Assembly: GCF_039543565.1 (NCBI RefSeq)
Contig: NZ_BAABJZ010000007.1
Span: 16,091 to 80,090, forward strand
DNA length: 64,000 nucleotides
Origin: Ferrimonas pelagia
GTDB lineage: Bacteria > Pseudomonadota > Gammaproteobacteria > Enterobacterales > Shewanellaceae
Direction of reading: 5' to 3'
In this document: in pieces, positions 51,867-61,145 of the stretch
Layout: each line of letters opens with the position of its first letter
Numbering within the stretch: position 1 is the first letter of the stretch
Position numbers and translations under genes: made by a program
Notes under the pieces: generated by a model
Database searches by the model: none
What the model saw: the letters and a program-made list of their open reading frames with translations, nothing else
Told to the model about the DNA's origin: nothing

Positions 51867-52700
51867 CTATCGAAAGGCCTCGGTTTGACGCCAAACGGTC
51901 AAGGCATCTTGCGTTGCCTGCACATCATGCACCCGCACGATCTCGGCACCTTGCTGCGCCGCCAATAAGGCTCCCGTGACACTGCCCACCATACGCCCTT
52001 CAACGCCACGCTCCAACAGTTGACCGATCATCGACTTACGCGACAAGCCGATCAATAAAGGCCGCTGGTGATCCGCCAACCGATCCAATCGTGCCAACAA
52101 CTGATAGTTATGCTCTAGCGTCTTGCCAAAGCCAAAGCCAGGATCCAGCACCAATCGCTCCGGCGCGATCCCAACCGCAGCACACGCGTCGATCCGCTGC
52201 TGGAAAAAACCATTCACCTCCGCAAACAGATCATCATACTTGGGAGCATGCTGCATGGTCCTGGGCTGACCTTGCATGTGCATCAAGCAGATCGCCGCGT
52301 CGCCACTGGCCGCTGCGGACAACGCCCCTGGCTCCTGCAAGGCGCGCACGTCGTTGATCATCCCGGCCCCGGCCGCGACGGCCTGGCGCATCACCTCGGC
52401 CTTGGAGGTATCGATCGAGATCACCACATCCAACTCAGCGGCGATCCGCTCGATCACCGGTAGGGTACGCGCCAACTCCAGCTCTAACGCCACGTCCGCC
52501 GCGCCTGGTCGGGTGGACTCCCCTCCCACGTCGATCAACGTCGCCCCGGCCGCCACCATGGCGCGCGCTTGCATCAAGGCCGCATCGAGCGCCTGATGGC
52601 GACCGCCATCGGAGAACGAGTCCGGGGTTACATTGAGGATCCCCATGATCTGCGTCTGGGTCAGATCCAGAGTCCGTTTGCCACAAACAAGTTGCATCAT
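51867..52700 (-). CDS. folP: Dihydropteroate synthase
   Basis: Folate-pathway condensing enzyme and sulfonamide target, 277 residues. Hallmarks: IMGILNVTPDSFSDGG, DVGGESTRPGA, MINDVRAL and LVLDPGFGFGKTLEHN. Two ATGs lie in tandem; AAGGAA sits before the first. A hairpin terminator lies between ftsH and folP, so part of the folP mRNA may come from its own start. Confidence 0.97.
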   Translation of the reverse strand: MMQLVCGKRTLDLTQTQIMGILNVTPDSFSDGGRHQALDAALMQARAMVAAGATLIDVGGESTRPGAADVALELELARTLPVIERIAAELDVVISIDTSKAEVMRQAVAAGAGMINDVRALQEPGALSAAASGDAAICLMHMQGQPRTMQHAPKYDDLFAEVNGFFQQRIDACAAVGIAPERLVLDPGFGFGKTLEHNYQLLARLDRLADHQRPLLIGLSRKSMIGQLLERGVEGRMVGSVTGALLAAQQGAEIVRVHDVQATQDALTVWRQTEAFR

Positions 52701-52716
52701 ATTTCCTTGGTCTTAC

Positions 52717-52741
52717 AAAAAAGCCCCGCACTGCGGGGCTT
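52717..52741 (-). terminator. Terminator between ftsH and folP
   Basis: Near-perfect 10-base arms (52721-52730 with 52732-52741), then TTTTTT on the minus strand, 20 bases past the ftsH stop. Confidence 0.85.
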
Positions 52742-52760
52742 AATAGCAAAGCATAAACGC

Positions 52761-54713
52761 TTATTTTACCGGAGCCTGCTCACCGTCAGAAGACAGCTCA
52801 TCTGGGCTGGTGGTTTCGACATCGGCTTCTTTCACCTCAGCCTCGGCCTTAGCGGAGCCATCGCCATCACCGGAGTTAGGACGATCACTGCTGTCCCAAT
52901 CCGCGGGTGGGCGAACATCGGTGCGAGCCATGAGATCGTCGATCTGGCGTGCATCAATGGTCTCGTACTTCATCAGCGCATCGGTCATGGAATGGAGAAT
53001 GTCCATGTTATCGACCAGATGCTGACGCGCACGCTGATAGTTGCGATCGATAAACTCTTTGATCTCTTCGTCGATCAGCTTCGCAGTCTCGCCCGACATG
53101 TGGCTGGCTTTCGCCATCGAGCGACCCAAGAACACCTCACCGTCATCTTCGGCGTAGTTCATCGGCCCCAGCTTTTCAGACAGGCCCCACTGAGTCACCA
53201 TCTTACGGGCGATGTCAGTCGCACGCTCGATGTCGTTCGAGGCACCTGTGGTCACCTTGTCATCGCCGTAGATCAATTGCTCGGCGATCCGACCACCATA
53301 CAAGCTGGAGATCATGGACTCCAGATGCTGCTTGGAGTGGCTCCAACGATCCTGCTCAGGCAGGTACATGGTCACGCCCAAGGCACGGCCACGTGGAATG
53401 ATGGAAACCTTGTAAACCGGATCGTGCTCTGGCACCAAGCGACCCACAATGGCGTGGCCGGCTTCGTGGTAGGCGGTCATCCGCTTCTCATCTTCCGACA
53501 TCACCATAGAGCGGCGCTCGGCACCCATCATGATCTTGTCTTTGGCCTTCTCAAACTCTTCCATGCTTACCAGTCGCTTGGAGGCACGCGCAGCAAACAG
53601 CGCCGCTTCGTTCACCAAGTTAGCCAGTTCCGCACCCGAGAAGCCTGGCGTACCGCGGGCGATCAATGAGGCATCAACCCCTTCACCCAGAGGCACCTTG
53701 CGCATATGAACGTTAAGGATCTGCTCCCGTCCGCGCACATCCGGCAAGCCAACCGTTACCTGACGGTCGAAACGACCGGGACGCAGCAACGCGGGATCCA
53801 GAACGTCTGGACGGTTGGTCGCGGCGATCACGATGATCCCCTCGTTGCCCTCAAAGCCGTCCATCTCAACCAGCATCTGGTTCAGGGTCTGCTCACGCTC
53901 ATCGTGACCACCACCTAAACCCGCGCCACGCTGACGACCGACCGCATCGATCTCATCAATAAAGATGATGCACGGTGCAGACTTCTTCGCCTGTTCGAAC
54001 ATGTCACGAACACGGGAAGCACCCACACCCACAAACATCTCGACAAAGTCGGAGCCGGAAATAGTGAAAAACGGCACCTTGGCTTCGCCCGCAATCGCTT
54101 TGGCCAGCAAGGTCTTACCGGTACCCGGAGGACCAACCATCAGTACGCCGGTTGGGATCTTACCCCCCAGCTTCTGGAACTTAGTTGGATCACGCAGGTA
54201 GTCAACCAGTTCGCCCACTTCCTCTTTCGCTTCATCACAGCCCGCGACATCAGCAAAAGTGGTCTTGATCTGATCCTCACCCATCAGGCGAGCTTTGCTC
54301 TTGCCGAACGACATGGCACCTTTGCCACCGCCGCCCTGCATCTGCCGCATGAAGAAGATCCAAACCCCGATAAGCAACAGCATCGGGAACCAAGAGATGA
54401 AGATCTGAGCCAGCACGCTGGGCTGCTCCGGCGGCACACCTGTGACCTGAACGTTGCTGTTGAGCAACTCATTCAACAGATCTTTGTCGTAGACAGGCAT
54501 GTAGGTAACGAATTTCTCGCCACCCCGTGTCGTGCCTCGGATCGTGACCGCATCGGGCTGGAATTCAACAGTGCTGACTTGCCCTGTTTCATAAGCCTCA
54601 ACAAAGGTGTTGTAGCTCATGGCACTGTTATTGCCGGAACGCGGCGAATAACTTTGGAACACAGTCATCAGAACGACTGCGATCACCAGCCATAAGATCA
54701 AATTTTTCGCCAT
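52761..54713 (-). CDS. ftsH: ATP-dependent zinc metalloprotease FtsH
   Basis: Membrane AAA+ protease for misfolded membrane proteins and regulators, 650 residues. Two membrane helices flank a periplasmic domain (about 4-22 and 100-120). Then Walker A GPPGTGKT, Walker B FIDEIDAV, the SRH region ATNRPDVLDPALLRPGRFDRQ and the zinc site HEAGH near 417. The C-terminal ~60 residues are acidic. ATG at 54713 gives the standard MAKNLILWLV start; a TTG three codons earlier is less likely. Confidence 0.98.
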   Translation of the reverse strand: MAKNLILWLVIAVVLMTVFQSYSPRSGNNSAMSYNTFVEAYETGQVSTVEFQPDAVTIRGTTRGGEKFVTYMPVYDKDLLNELLNSNVQVTGVPPEQPSVLAQIFISWFPMLLLIGVWIFFMRQMQGGGGKGAMSFGKSKARLMGEDQIKTTFADVAGCDEAKEEVGELVDYLRDPTKFQKLGGKIPTGVLMVGPPGTGKTLLAKAIAGEAKVPFFTISGSDFVEMFVGVGASRVRDMFEQAKKSAPCIIFIDEIDAVGRQRGAGLGGGHDEREQTLNQMLVEMDGFEGNEGIIVIAATNRPDVLDPALLRPGRFDRQVTVGLPDVRGREQILNVHMRKVPLGEGVDASLIARGTPGFSGAELANLVNEAALFAARASKRLVSMEEFEKAKDKIMMGAERRSMVMSEDEKRMTAYHEAGHAIVGRLVPEHDPVYKVSIIPRGRALGVTMYLPEQDRWSHSKQHLESMISSLYGGRIAEQLIYGDDKVTTGASNDIERATDIARKMVTQWGLSEKLGPMNYAEDDGEVFLGRSMAKASHMSGETAKLIDEEIKEFIDRNYQRARQHLVDNMDILHSMTDALMKYETIDARQIDDLMARTDVRPPADWDSSDRPNSGDGDGSAKAEAEVKEADVETTSPDELSSDGEQAPVK

Positions 54714-54763
54714 ATCACTCAAGGTATGGAACCTCTCATATTCCTTGGTTTATTACAGCTAGC

Positions 54764-55393
54764 TTAACCTTTGTAACCGCTAGCCACAATGTAGACTTCC
54801 CGCGAACGGGCTCTCGAACTGTCCGGTTTGCGAATTTTTACGCTACGAAAGCGATTACGCACTTCCTGCAGGTATTGATCAAAGCCTTCGCCTTGGAAAA
54901 CTTTCACCACAAACGCACCGTTCGGGGCCAATACCTGGTGGCACATATCAAAGGCCAACTCCACCAGATACATCGCCCGCGGCTGATCCACCGCTCCGGC
55001 ACCGGAGAAATTCGGCGCCATATCCGACATCACTACATCCACTTTGGCATCACCGATACGGGTGAGCAATGCATTGAGGACATTTTCATCACGAAAATCA
55101 CCTTCAAGGAAGTCGACGCCAGCGATTGGGTCCATCGGTAAAATATCACAGGCGATCACCTGGCCGTCCAAACCCACCTGTTCGGTTGCGTATTGAGACC
55201 AGCCACCCGGTGCCGCGCCCAGATCCACCACCGACATGCCGGGCTTCAGCAGTTTGTCTTTTTGCTGAATCTCTTCGAGCTTAAATATCGCCCGGGAGCG
55301 CAGCCCCTTTTTCTGTGCCTGCTTGACGTAGTGATCGTCAAAATGCTCTGTCAGCCAGCGCTTGGAACTGGCCGTGTGTTTTTTCTTGGTCAT
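54764..55393 (-). CDS. rlmE: 23S rRNA 2'-O-methyltransferase RlmE
   Basis: Methylates U2552 of 23S rRNA; 209 residues. SAM-binding VVDLGAAPGGWSQYA and the K-D-K-E type residues in MSDMAPNFSG and FVVKVFQG are visible. It is upstream of ftsH (50-base gap) as in E. coli and divergent from yhbY. Confidence 0.96.
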   Translation of the reverse strand: MTKKKHTASSKRWLTEHFDDHYVKQAQKKGLRSRAIFKLEEIQQKDKLLKPGMSVVDLGAAPGGWSQYATEQVGLDGQVIACDILPMDPIAGVDFLEGDFRDENVLNALLTRIGDAKVDVVMSDMAPNFSGAGAVDQPRAMYLVELAFDMCHQVLAPNGAFVVKVFQGEGFDQYLQEVRNRFRSVKIRKPDSSRARSREVYIVASGYKG

Positions 55394-55517
55394 GCCAACT
55401 CGGCTTTCCTGATTAAAAACGGGATCGATACCATTATTATGGTAAGGATTAGTAATAAGACGTAGATGCGGCTAGAATACGCGGTTTTCAAGCCCACCAA
55501 GCCAAAAAGAGTGCCTG

Positions 55518-55820
55518 ATGACTCAATTGACCACCAAACAAAAGCAGTACCTGAAAGGGCTGGCTCACGGCCTCAAGCCTGTGGTGATCCTCGGGGCCAA
55601 TGGCCTGACCGAGGGCGTACTGGCTGAGATCGAGCTGGCGCTGGATCACCACGAGCTGATCAAAGTCAAAGCCTCCTCCGAGGACCGCGAAATGAAACGC
55701 GCCATCATGGACGCCATCGTTCGCGAAACCAAAGCGGTTGAAGTACAAACCATTGGTCATATCCAGGTGCTGTACCGCCCGTCTGAGAAGCGCAAAATCG
55801 AAGTGCCCAAAGCACGTTAA
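55518..55820 (+). CDS. yhbY: CRM-domain RNA-binding protein YhbY
   Basis: 100-residue ribosome-associated CRM-domain protein, with QKQYLKGLAHGLKPVVILGANGLT and the GxxG loop region. It is divergent from rlmE and followed by a strong terminator. Confidence 0.94.
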   Translation: MTQLTTKQKQYLKGLAHGLKPVVILGANGLTEGVLAEIELALDHHELIKVKASSEDREMKRAIMDAIVRETKAVEVQTIGHIQVLYRPSEKRKIEVPKAR

Positions 55821-55831
55821 TTTTCGCTGAT

Positions 55832-55859
55832 AAAAAGCCGCCCAGTGGGCGGCTTTTTT
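55832..55859. terminator. Terminator between yhbY and greA
   Basis: A 12-bp perfect stem (55832-55843 with 55847-55858), 3-base loop, A-run left and T-run right; works for yhbY and possibly for greA. Confidence 0.9.
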
Positions 55860-55911
55860 CTATCCGCAACAAGCCCATCAACCATAGCCGGTCCTAAGGA
55901 CCTGCGCCGGC

Positions 55912-56388
55912 TTAGATGTACTCGACCTTGATCACTTCGTATTCAATGTCGCCGCTCGGTGCTTTGACGATCACCGCATCGTCCAGCTCCTTGCCGATCA
56001 TGGCACGGGCCACCGGTGAATTAACCGAGATCAGATTGTTCTTCAGATCAGCCTCATCATCGCCCACGATGCGGTAGGTCACCTCTTCGTCGGTGTCGAC
56101 GTTGACCAAGGTCGCCGTCGCGCCAAAGATGATCTTGCCGTTGTTGGCCATCTTGGTGACATCAATGATCTGAGCCACGCCCAGCTTACCTTCGATATCA
56201 CGCACACGCGCCTCGGTCATGCCCTGCTCTTCACGCGCCGCATGGTATTCCGCGTTTTCTTTCAGATCGCCCAGCTCACGGGCAGACGCGATGGCCGCAG
56301 TGATCGCCGGACGACGGGTAAACTTCAAATGTTCCAACTCTTCACGCAGCTGCTCAGCGCCGCGGACCGTCATAGGTACCTGACTCAT
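55912..56388 (-). CDS. greA: Transcription elongation factor GreA
   Basis: Stimulates transcript cleavage by backtracked RNA polymerase; 158 residues. The N-terminal coiled coil contains GDLKENAEYHAAREEQ with the acidic tip residues (D, E) and the C-terminal FKBP-like domain ends in YEVIKVEYI. ATG at 56388 gives the standard MSQVPMT start. A terminator separates it from carB. Confidence 0.97.
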   Translation of the reverse strand: MSQVPMTVRGAEQLREELEHLKFTRRPAITAAIASARELGDLKENAEYHAAREEQGMTEARVRDIEGKLGVAQIIDVTKMANNGKIIFGATATLVNVDTDEEVTYRIVGDDEADLKNNLISVNSPVARAMIGKELDDAVIVKAPSGDIEYEVIKVEYI

Positions 56389-56492
56389 AGTAGTTCTCTT
56401 TTCTCCGACAAATACCTGCCTGACCCAGCGGTTGCAAGGCCTCATCAGCAGGTAAGGGAAATGGTTTTCTCGATGTTGCCACAGATTGTAAT

Positions 56493-56528
56493 AGCAAAAC
56501 GCCGGCGGGTCATCCCGTCCGGCGTTTT
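56493..56528 (-). terminator. Terminator of carB
   Basis: Ten-base arms (56496-56505 with 56519-56528) and an inner CGGG/CCCG stem; on the minus strand TTTTGC follows. About 50 bases past the carB stop. Confidence 0.8.
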
Positions 56529-56578
56529 GTTATCTTTGGTTAAGTCCGGCGTCAGCCGACGGAACCAAACACGGAGGC

Positions 56579-59500
56579 TTAGGCCAGGCTGCGCTTATGC
56601 AGTTCCTGAACAGAGGCCACCTTCTCACGATCGTCGGCCTTATAAGCCAGACAAGTCGCAAAGGCTGCGTTCATGGTGGTGGTGTAGTTCACCTTGTAAC
56701 GCAGGGCACCGCGACGCAACTGACGGGAATCCTCAATCGCCTGACGACCTTCGGTCGTGTTCACGATGTAGGTGTATTCATCGTTCTTAATGCGATCCAG
56801 AATGTGAGGACGACCTTCGTGTACCTTGTTGACCAGACGAGGGTTAATGCCCGCTTCGCCCAGCGCAACGGCGGTACCGTGAGTCGCGTCCAACTCGTAG
56901 CCCAGATCAATCAGCTGGCGCGCCAGCTCTGCCACACGACGCTTATCGCCGTTACGGACAGACAGCAGTGCGCGGCCATCTTTTGGCACATCTTTGATCG
57001 CGCCCAGCTGCGCTTTGGCATAAGCTTCAGCGAAGGTATCACCCACGCCCATCACCTCACCGGTGGAACGCATTTCTGGCCCCAGCAGCGGATCGACACC
57101 CGGGAACTTGTTGAACGGCAGCACCACTTCCTTGACGGAGTAGTACGGCGGGATGATCTCTTTAGTAAAGCCTTGCTCTTTCAAAGAGGTCCCTGCCATC
57201 ACACGGGCAGCGATCTTAGCAATTGGCGCGCCAATGGCTTTGGACACAAACGGCACAGTACGGGCAGCACGTGGGTTCACCTCGATCAGGTACACCTCGT
57301 TGTCTTTCACCGCGAACTGAATGTTCATCAGGCCCACGACGCCCAGCTCCAGTGCCAGCTTACGGCACTGCTCGCGCATCACGTCCTGAATGGCAGCACT
57401 CAGGGTGTACGGAGGCAGAGAACAACCGGAGTCACCGGAGTGAACCCCCGCCTGTTCGATGTGCTCCATGATCCCGCCGATCACCACGTCGGTACCATCA
57501 CAGATAGCATCACAATCCACTTCGATGGCGTCATCCAGGAAGCGATCCAGCAGAACCGGCGACTCGTTGGAGACACTCACCGCTTCGTTGAAGTAGCGAC
57601 GCAGATCCTGCTCATCGTAAACGATCTCCATGGCACGGCCGCCCAGGACATAGGACGGACGAACCACCAGCGGGTAACCGATCCGCTCGGCATCACGAAC
57701 CGCCTGCTCAACCGTGGTGACTGTGCTGTTTTCCGGCTGCTTCAGACCCAGGCGCTCAACCGCTTGCTGGAAGCGCTCACGGTCTTCGGCACGGTCAATC
57801 GCATCCGGCGAAGTACCGATGATCGGCACACCAGCGGCTTCCAGGGCACGGGCCAGTTTCAGCGGCGTCTGGCCGCCGTACTGAACGATGACACCTTTAG
57901 GCTGCTCGACGCGAACGATCTCCAGCACGTCTTCCAGAGTAATGGACTCGAAGTACAGACGATCTGAGGTGTCGTAGTCGGTGGACACGGTTTCCGGGTT
58001 ACAGTTGACCATGATGGTCTCGTAACCGTCTTCGCGCATCGCCAGTGCCGCATGCACACAGCAGTAATCAAACTCAATGCCCTGCCCGATACGGTTCGGG
58101 CCACCGCCGATCACCATGATCTTCTCTTTGTCCGAAGGATTCGCTTCACACTCATCTTCGTACGTGGAGTACATGTACGCGGTATCGGTGGAGAACTCGG
58201 CGGCACAGGTGTCCACCCGCTTGTACACAGGGAACAGCTCATGCTTGTGACGCAGTTTGCGCACTTCGCCTTCGGACACGCCGATCAGGCTCGCCAAACG
58301 CAAGTCGGAGAAGCCTTTACGCTTCAGGGTACGCAGGAAGTCGTAGCTCAGGCCGGCCATGCCGCCCTCTTTCACTTGCGCTTCCAGCTGAACCAGCTCT
58401 TCGATCTGCACCAAGAACCAACGGTCGATGTTGGTGATCTTGAAGATCTCATCCAGGGTCATGCCCGCACGGAACGCGTCGGCGATAAACCAAGGACGCT
58501 CACAACCACAATCTTGCAGTTCGTATCGGATCTTCGCCATCGCATCGGCGTCATCCAGATCCACCACGGGATCCAGGCCGGTCATGCCGGTTTCCAGACC
58601 ACGCAGGGCCTTCTGGAAGGACTCCTGGAAGGTACGGCCGATGGCCATCACTTCGCCCACGGACTTCATCTGAGTGGTCAGACGGTCGTTGGAGCCGGCA
58701 AACTTCTCGAAGTTAAAGCGTGGGATCTTAGTGACCACGTAATCGATGGACGGCTCGAACGAGGCCGGGGTCGCGCCACCGGTGATGTCGTTCTGCAGCT
58801 CATCCAGGGTGAAACCGACGGCCAGCTTAGCGGCGATCTTGGCGATAGGGAAACCCGTCGCCTTCGACGCCAGGGCGGAGGAGCGAGAGACCCGTGGGTT
58901 CATCTCGATCAACACCATGCGACCATCTTTCGGGTTAATACCAAACTGAACGTTAGAGCCGCCGGTTTCCACGCCGATCTCACGCAGTACCGCCATGGAG
59001 GCGTTTCGCATCAGTTGGTATTCTTTGTCGGTCAGGGTCTGTGCCGGCGCCACGGTGATGGAGTCACCGGTGTGCACGCCCATAGGATCGAAGTTTTCGA
59101 TCGCACAAACGATGATGCAGTTATCCGCCTTATCGCGGACCACTTCCATCTCGTATTCTTTCCAACCGATCAGGGATTCGTCGATCAGCAGCTCGTTGGT
59201 CGGGGACAGATCCAGACCACGGGTACAGATCTCTTCGAACTCCTCGCGGTTGTAAGCAATACCGCCGCCGCTGCCACCCATGGTGAAGGACGGACGGATG
59301 ATGCAGGGGAAACCCACATCATCGAGGATGGCATTGGCTTCATCCATGGAGTGAGCAATGCCCGCTCGTGGGCATTCCAGACCAATGGATTTCATTGCCG
59401 CATCGAAGCGGGAACGATCTTCCGCTTTATCGATGGCATCGGCAGTCGCGCCGATCATCTCAACGCCAAACTCTTCCAGCACGCCCTTGGCTTCCAGCTC

Positions 59501-59800
59501 CAGCGCACAGTTCAGTGCAGTCTGGCCACCCATGGTCGGCAGCACCGCATCCGGGCGCTCTTTGGCGATGATGTTGCGAACCACTTCCCAGTGGATCGGC
59601 TCAATGTAGGTGGCGTCGGCCATCTCCGGATCAGTCATGATGGTGGCCGGGTTGGAGTTCACCAGGATGACGCGGTAGCCCTCTTCGCGCAGGGCTTTAC
59701 AGGCCTGGGCACCGGAGTAGTCAAACTCACAGGCCTGGCCGATCACGATCGGGCCTGCGCCCAGGATCAGAATACTTTTAATGTCAGTACGTTTTGGCAT
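56579..59800 (-). CDS. carB: Carbamoyl-phosphate synthase large subunit
   Basis: Makes carbamoyl phosphate for pyrimidines and arginine; 1073 residues. Two homologous ATP-grasp halves are visible, opening with LILGAGPIVIGQACEFDYSG and later GGGPNRIGQGIEFDYCC. The C-terminal MGS-like allosteric domain runs from about 935. It is 19 bases downstream of carA. Confidence 0.99.
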   Translation of the reverse strand: MPKRTDIKSILILGAGPIVIGQACEFDYSGAQACKALREEGYRVILVNSNPATIMTDPEMADATYIEPIHWEVVRNIIAKERPDAVLPTMGGQTALNCALELEAKGVLEEFGVEMIGATADAIDKAEDRSRFDAAMKSIGLECPRAGIAHSMDEANAILDDVGFPCIIRPSFTMGGSGGGIAYNREEFEEICTRGLDLSPTNELLIDESLIGWKEYEMEVVRDKADNCIIVCAIENFDPMGVHTGDSITVAPAQTLTDKEYQLMRNASMAVLREIGVETGGSNVQFGINPKDGRMVLIEMNPRVSRSSALASKATGFPIAKIAAKLAVGFTLDELQNDITGGATPASFEPSIDYVVTKIPRFNFEKFAGSNDRLTTQMKSVGEVMAIGRTFQESFQKALRGLETGMTGLDPVVDLDDADAMAKIRYELQDCGCERPWFIADAFRAGMTLDEIFKITNIDRWFLVQIEELVQLEAQVKEGGMAGLSYDFLRTLKRKGFSDLRLASLIGVSEGEVRKLRHKHELFPVYKRVDTCAAEFSTDTAYMYSTYEDECEANPSDKEKIMVIGGGPNRIGQGIEFDYCCVHAALAMREDGYETIMVNCNPETVSTDYDTSDRLYFESITLEDVLEIVRVEQPKGVIVQYGGQTPLKLARALEAAGVPIIGTSPDAIDRAEDRERFQQAVERLGLKQPENSTVTTVEQAVRDAERIGYPLVVRPSYVLGGRAMEIVYDEQDLRRYFNEAVSVSNESPVLLDRFLDDAIEVDCDAICDGTDVVIGGIMEHIEQAGVHSGDSGCSLPPYTLSAAIQDVMREQCRKLALELGVVGLMNIQFAVKDNEVYLIEVNPRAARTVPFVSKAIGAPIAKIAARVMAGTSLKEQGFTKEIIPPYYSVKEVVLPFNKFPGVDPLLGPEMRSTGEVMGVGDTFAEAYAKAQLGAIKDVPKDGRALLSVRNGDKRRVAELARQLIDLGYELDATHGTAVALGEAGINPRLVNKVHEGRPHILDRIKNDEYTYIVNTTEGRQAIEDSRQLRRGALRYKVNYTTTMNAAFATCLAYKADDREKVASVQELHKRSLA

Positions 59801-59819
59801 CGTCTTCTTCTCTGTGCGC

Positions 59820-60962
59820 TTATTGAGCGGCCTTGAATTGATCCATCAGCTCGATGAAATGGTCGAACAGTGGCGCGGCGTCGTGCGGGCCTGGGCTCGC
59901 TTCCGGGTGTCCCTGGAAGGAGAAGGCCGGCTTGTCGGTACGATGGATCCCCTGCAGGGAACCATCAAACAGGCTCTTGTGCGTCGCACGCAAGCTGGAC
60001 GGCAAGGTCTCTTCATCGACAGCAAAACCGTGGTTTTGCGCGGTGATCATCACCACATTACGATCCAGATCCTTCACCGGATGGTTACCGCCGTGGTGAC
60101 CAAACTTCATCTTGACAGTCTGTGCACCGGAGGCCAGTGCCAACAACTGGTGCCCCAGACAAATGCCAAACACAGGGATCTCGGTCTTGAGGATCTCGGT
60201 GATCGCCTCGATGGCGTAGTCACATGGCTGAGGATCTCCCGGGCCATTCGACAAGAACATACCATCTGGCTTCATCGCCAGCACTTCAGATGCCGGGGTC
60301 TGCGCAGGAACGACGGTGACATCGACACCGCGATCCACCAGCATGCGCAGGATGTTCTGTTTCACGCCATAGTCGTAAGCGACCACTTTGTATTTCAACT
60401 CGGAAGCAGGCGTATCCGACGGCAAACCGCCCACCAATTGCCAAGAGCCGTTGCGCCAGTTGTAGGGCTTCGCAACCGTGACTTCCTTGGCCAGATCCAT
60501 CCCTTTCAAGCCAGGAAACGCTTGTGCCGCTTCCAGCGCTTTCTCAACATTGTCTTCACCGGCAATGATGGCGCCATTTTGAGCGCCCTTCTCGCGCAGA
60601 ATTCGAGTAAGCTTACGCGTATCAATATCGGCGATGCCGACAATGCCATGGCGCGTAAGGTAATCAGACAGGGATTCTTCATTGCGGAAGCTGGAGGCCA
60701 GTGCGGGGAGATCGCGGATAACTAGGCCTTGGGCATGGATCGCGTCGGATTCGACGTCTTCGGAGTTGGCACCGGTGTTGCCAATATGGGGGTAGGTAAG
60801 GGTGACGATCTGTCTAGAATAGGATGGATCAGTCAGGATCTCTTGATAGCCGGTCATAGAAGTGTTAAAAACGACTTCTCCGGATGACAAACCGTTCGCA
60901 CCTATGGATTTACCACGGAAAACAGTCCCATCCTGGAGCACTAACAGGGCAGTTTTGTTCAA
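59820..60962 (-). CDS. carA: Carbamoyl-phosphate synthase small subunit
   Basis: Glutamine amidotransferase subunit; 380 residues. The class I domain has FGICLGHQLLALA with the nucleophile Cys and HPEASPGPHD with the catalytic His and Glu. The start codon is TTG at 60962, with GGGAGG five bases upstream; a TTG start is also used by carA in E. coli. A TATAAT box lies 22 bases before it. Confidence 0.97.
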   Translation of the reverse strand: MNKTALLVLQDGTVFRGKSIGANGLSSGEVVFNTSMTGYQEILTDPSYSRQIVTLTYPHIGNTGANSEDVESDAIHAQGLVIRDLPALASSFRNEESLSDYLTRHGIVGIADIDTRKLTRILREKGAQNGAIIAGEDNVEKALEAAQAFPGLKGMDLAKEVTVAKPYNWRNGSWQLVGGLPSDTPASELKYKVVAYDYGVKQNILRMLVDRGVDVTVVPAQTPASEVLAMKPDGMFLSNGPGDPQPCDYAIEAITEILKTEIPVFGICLGHQLLALASGAQTVKMKFGHHGGNHPVKDLDRNVVMITAQNHGFAVDEETLPSSLRATHKSLFDGSLQGIHRTDKPAFSFQGHPEASPGPHDAAPLFDHFIELMDQFKAAQ

Positions 60963-60983
60963 CTTGACCTCCCACCAGATATA

Positions 60984-60989
60984 ATTATA
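60984..60989 (-). promoter_or_regulatory. Perfect -10 box (TATAAT) of a carA promoter
   Basis: Minus-strand TATAAT 22 bases before the TTG start; no good -35 at 17 bases. A second possible -10 (TACAAT) lies about 80 bases further upstream, which would fit the two tandem promoters known for carAB in E. coli. Confidence 0.45.
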
Positions 60990-61021
60990 AGTTTTTGATT
61001 CTTTGCCACTTAAACATCATT

Positions 61022-61039
61022 CGAATGTGGACACATTCG
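61022..61039. promoter_or_regulatory. Operator-like palindrome upstream of carA
   Basis: CGAATGTG, two bases, CACATTCG: a perfect 8-bp inverted repeat about 60 bases upstream of the carA start, between the two -10 candidates. The halves contain GAAT/ATTC but do not fit the spacing of the ArgR box. Confidence 0.45.
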
Positions 61040-61115
61040 TATTTTTGGCAAATTCCGCGCATTGTACCCGCAAAAGCTTCATTTGCCTACATTTCTTTAG
61101 CAAAAATTACGCAGT

Positions 61116-61139
61116 AAAAAGGCCCGCATATGCGAGCCT
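61116..61139 (-). terminator. Terminator of dapB
   Basis: Eight-base arms (61120-61127 with 61132-61139, one G-T pair), loop ATAT, then TTTTT on the minus strand, just past the dapB stop. Confidence 0.8.
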
Positions 61140-61145
61140 ATCCCA

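Noticed and set aside
56597..57967. Plus-strand open frame (456 codons) opposite the 3' part of carB
   Set aside because: Same reason: antisense shadow of conserved codons.
58052..59836. Long plus-strand open frame (594 codons) opposite carB
   Set aside because: Low-complexity, His/Gln/Gly-rich translation with no family pattern; it is the complement of a strongly conserved gene.
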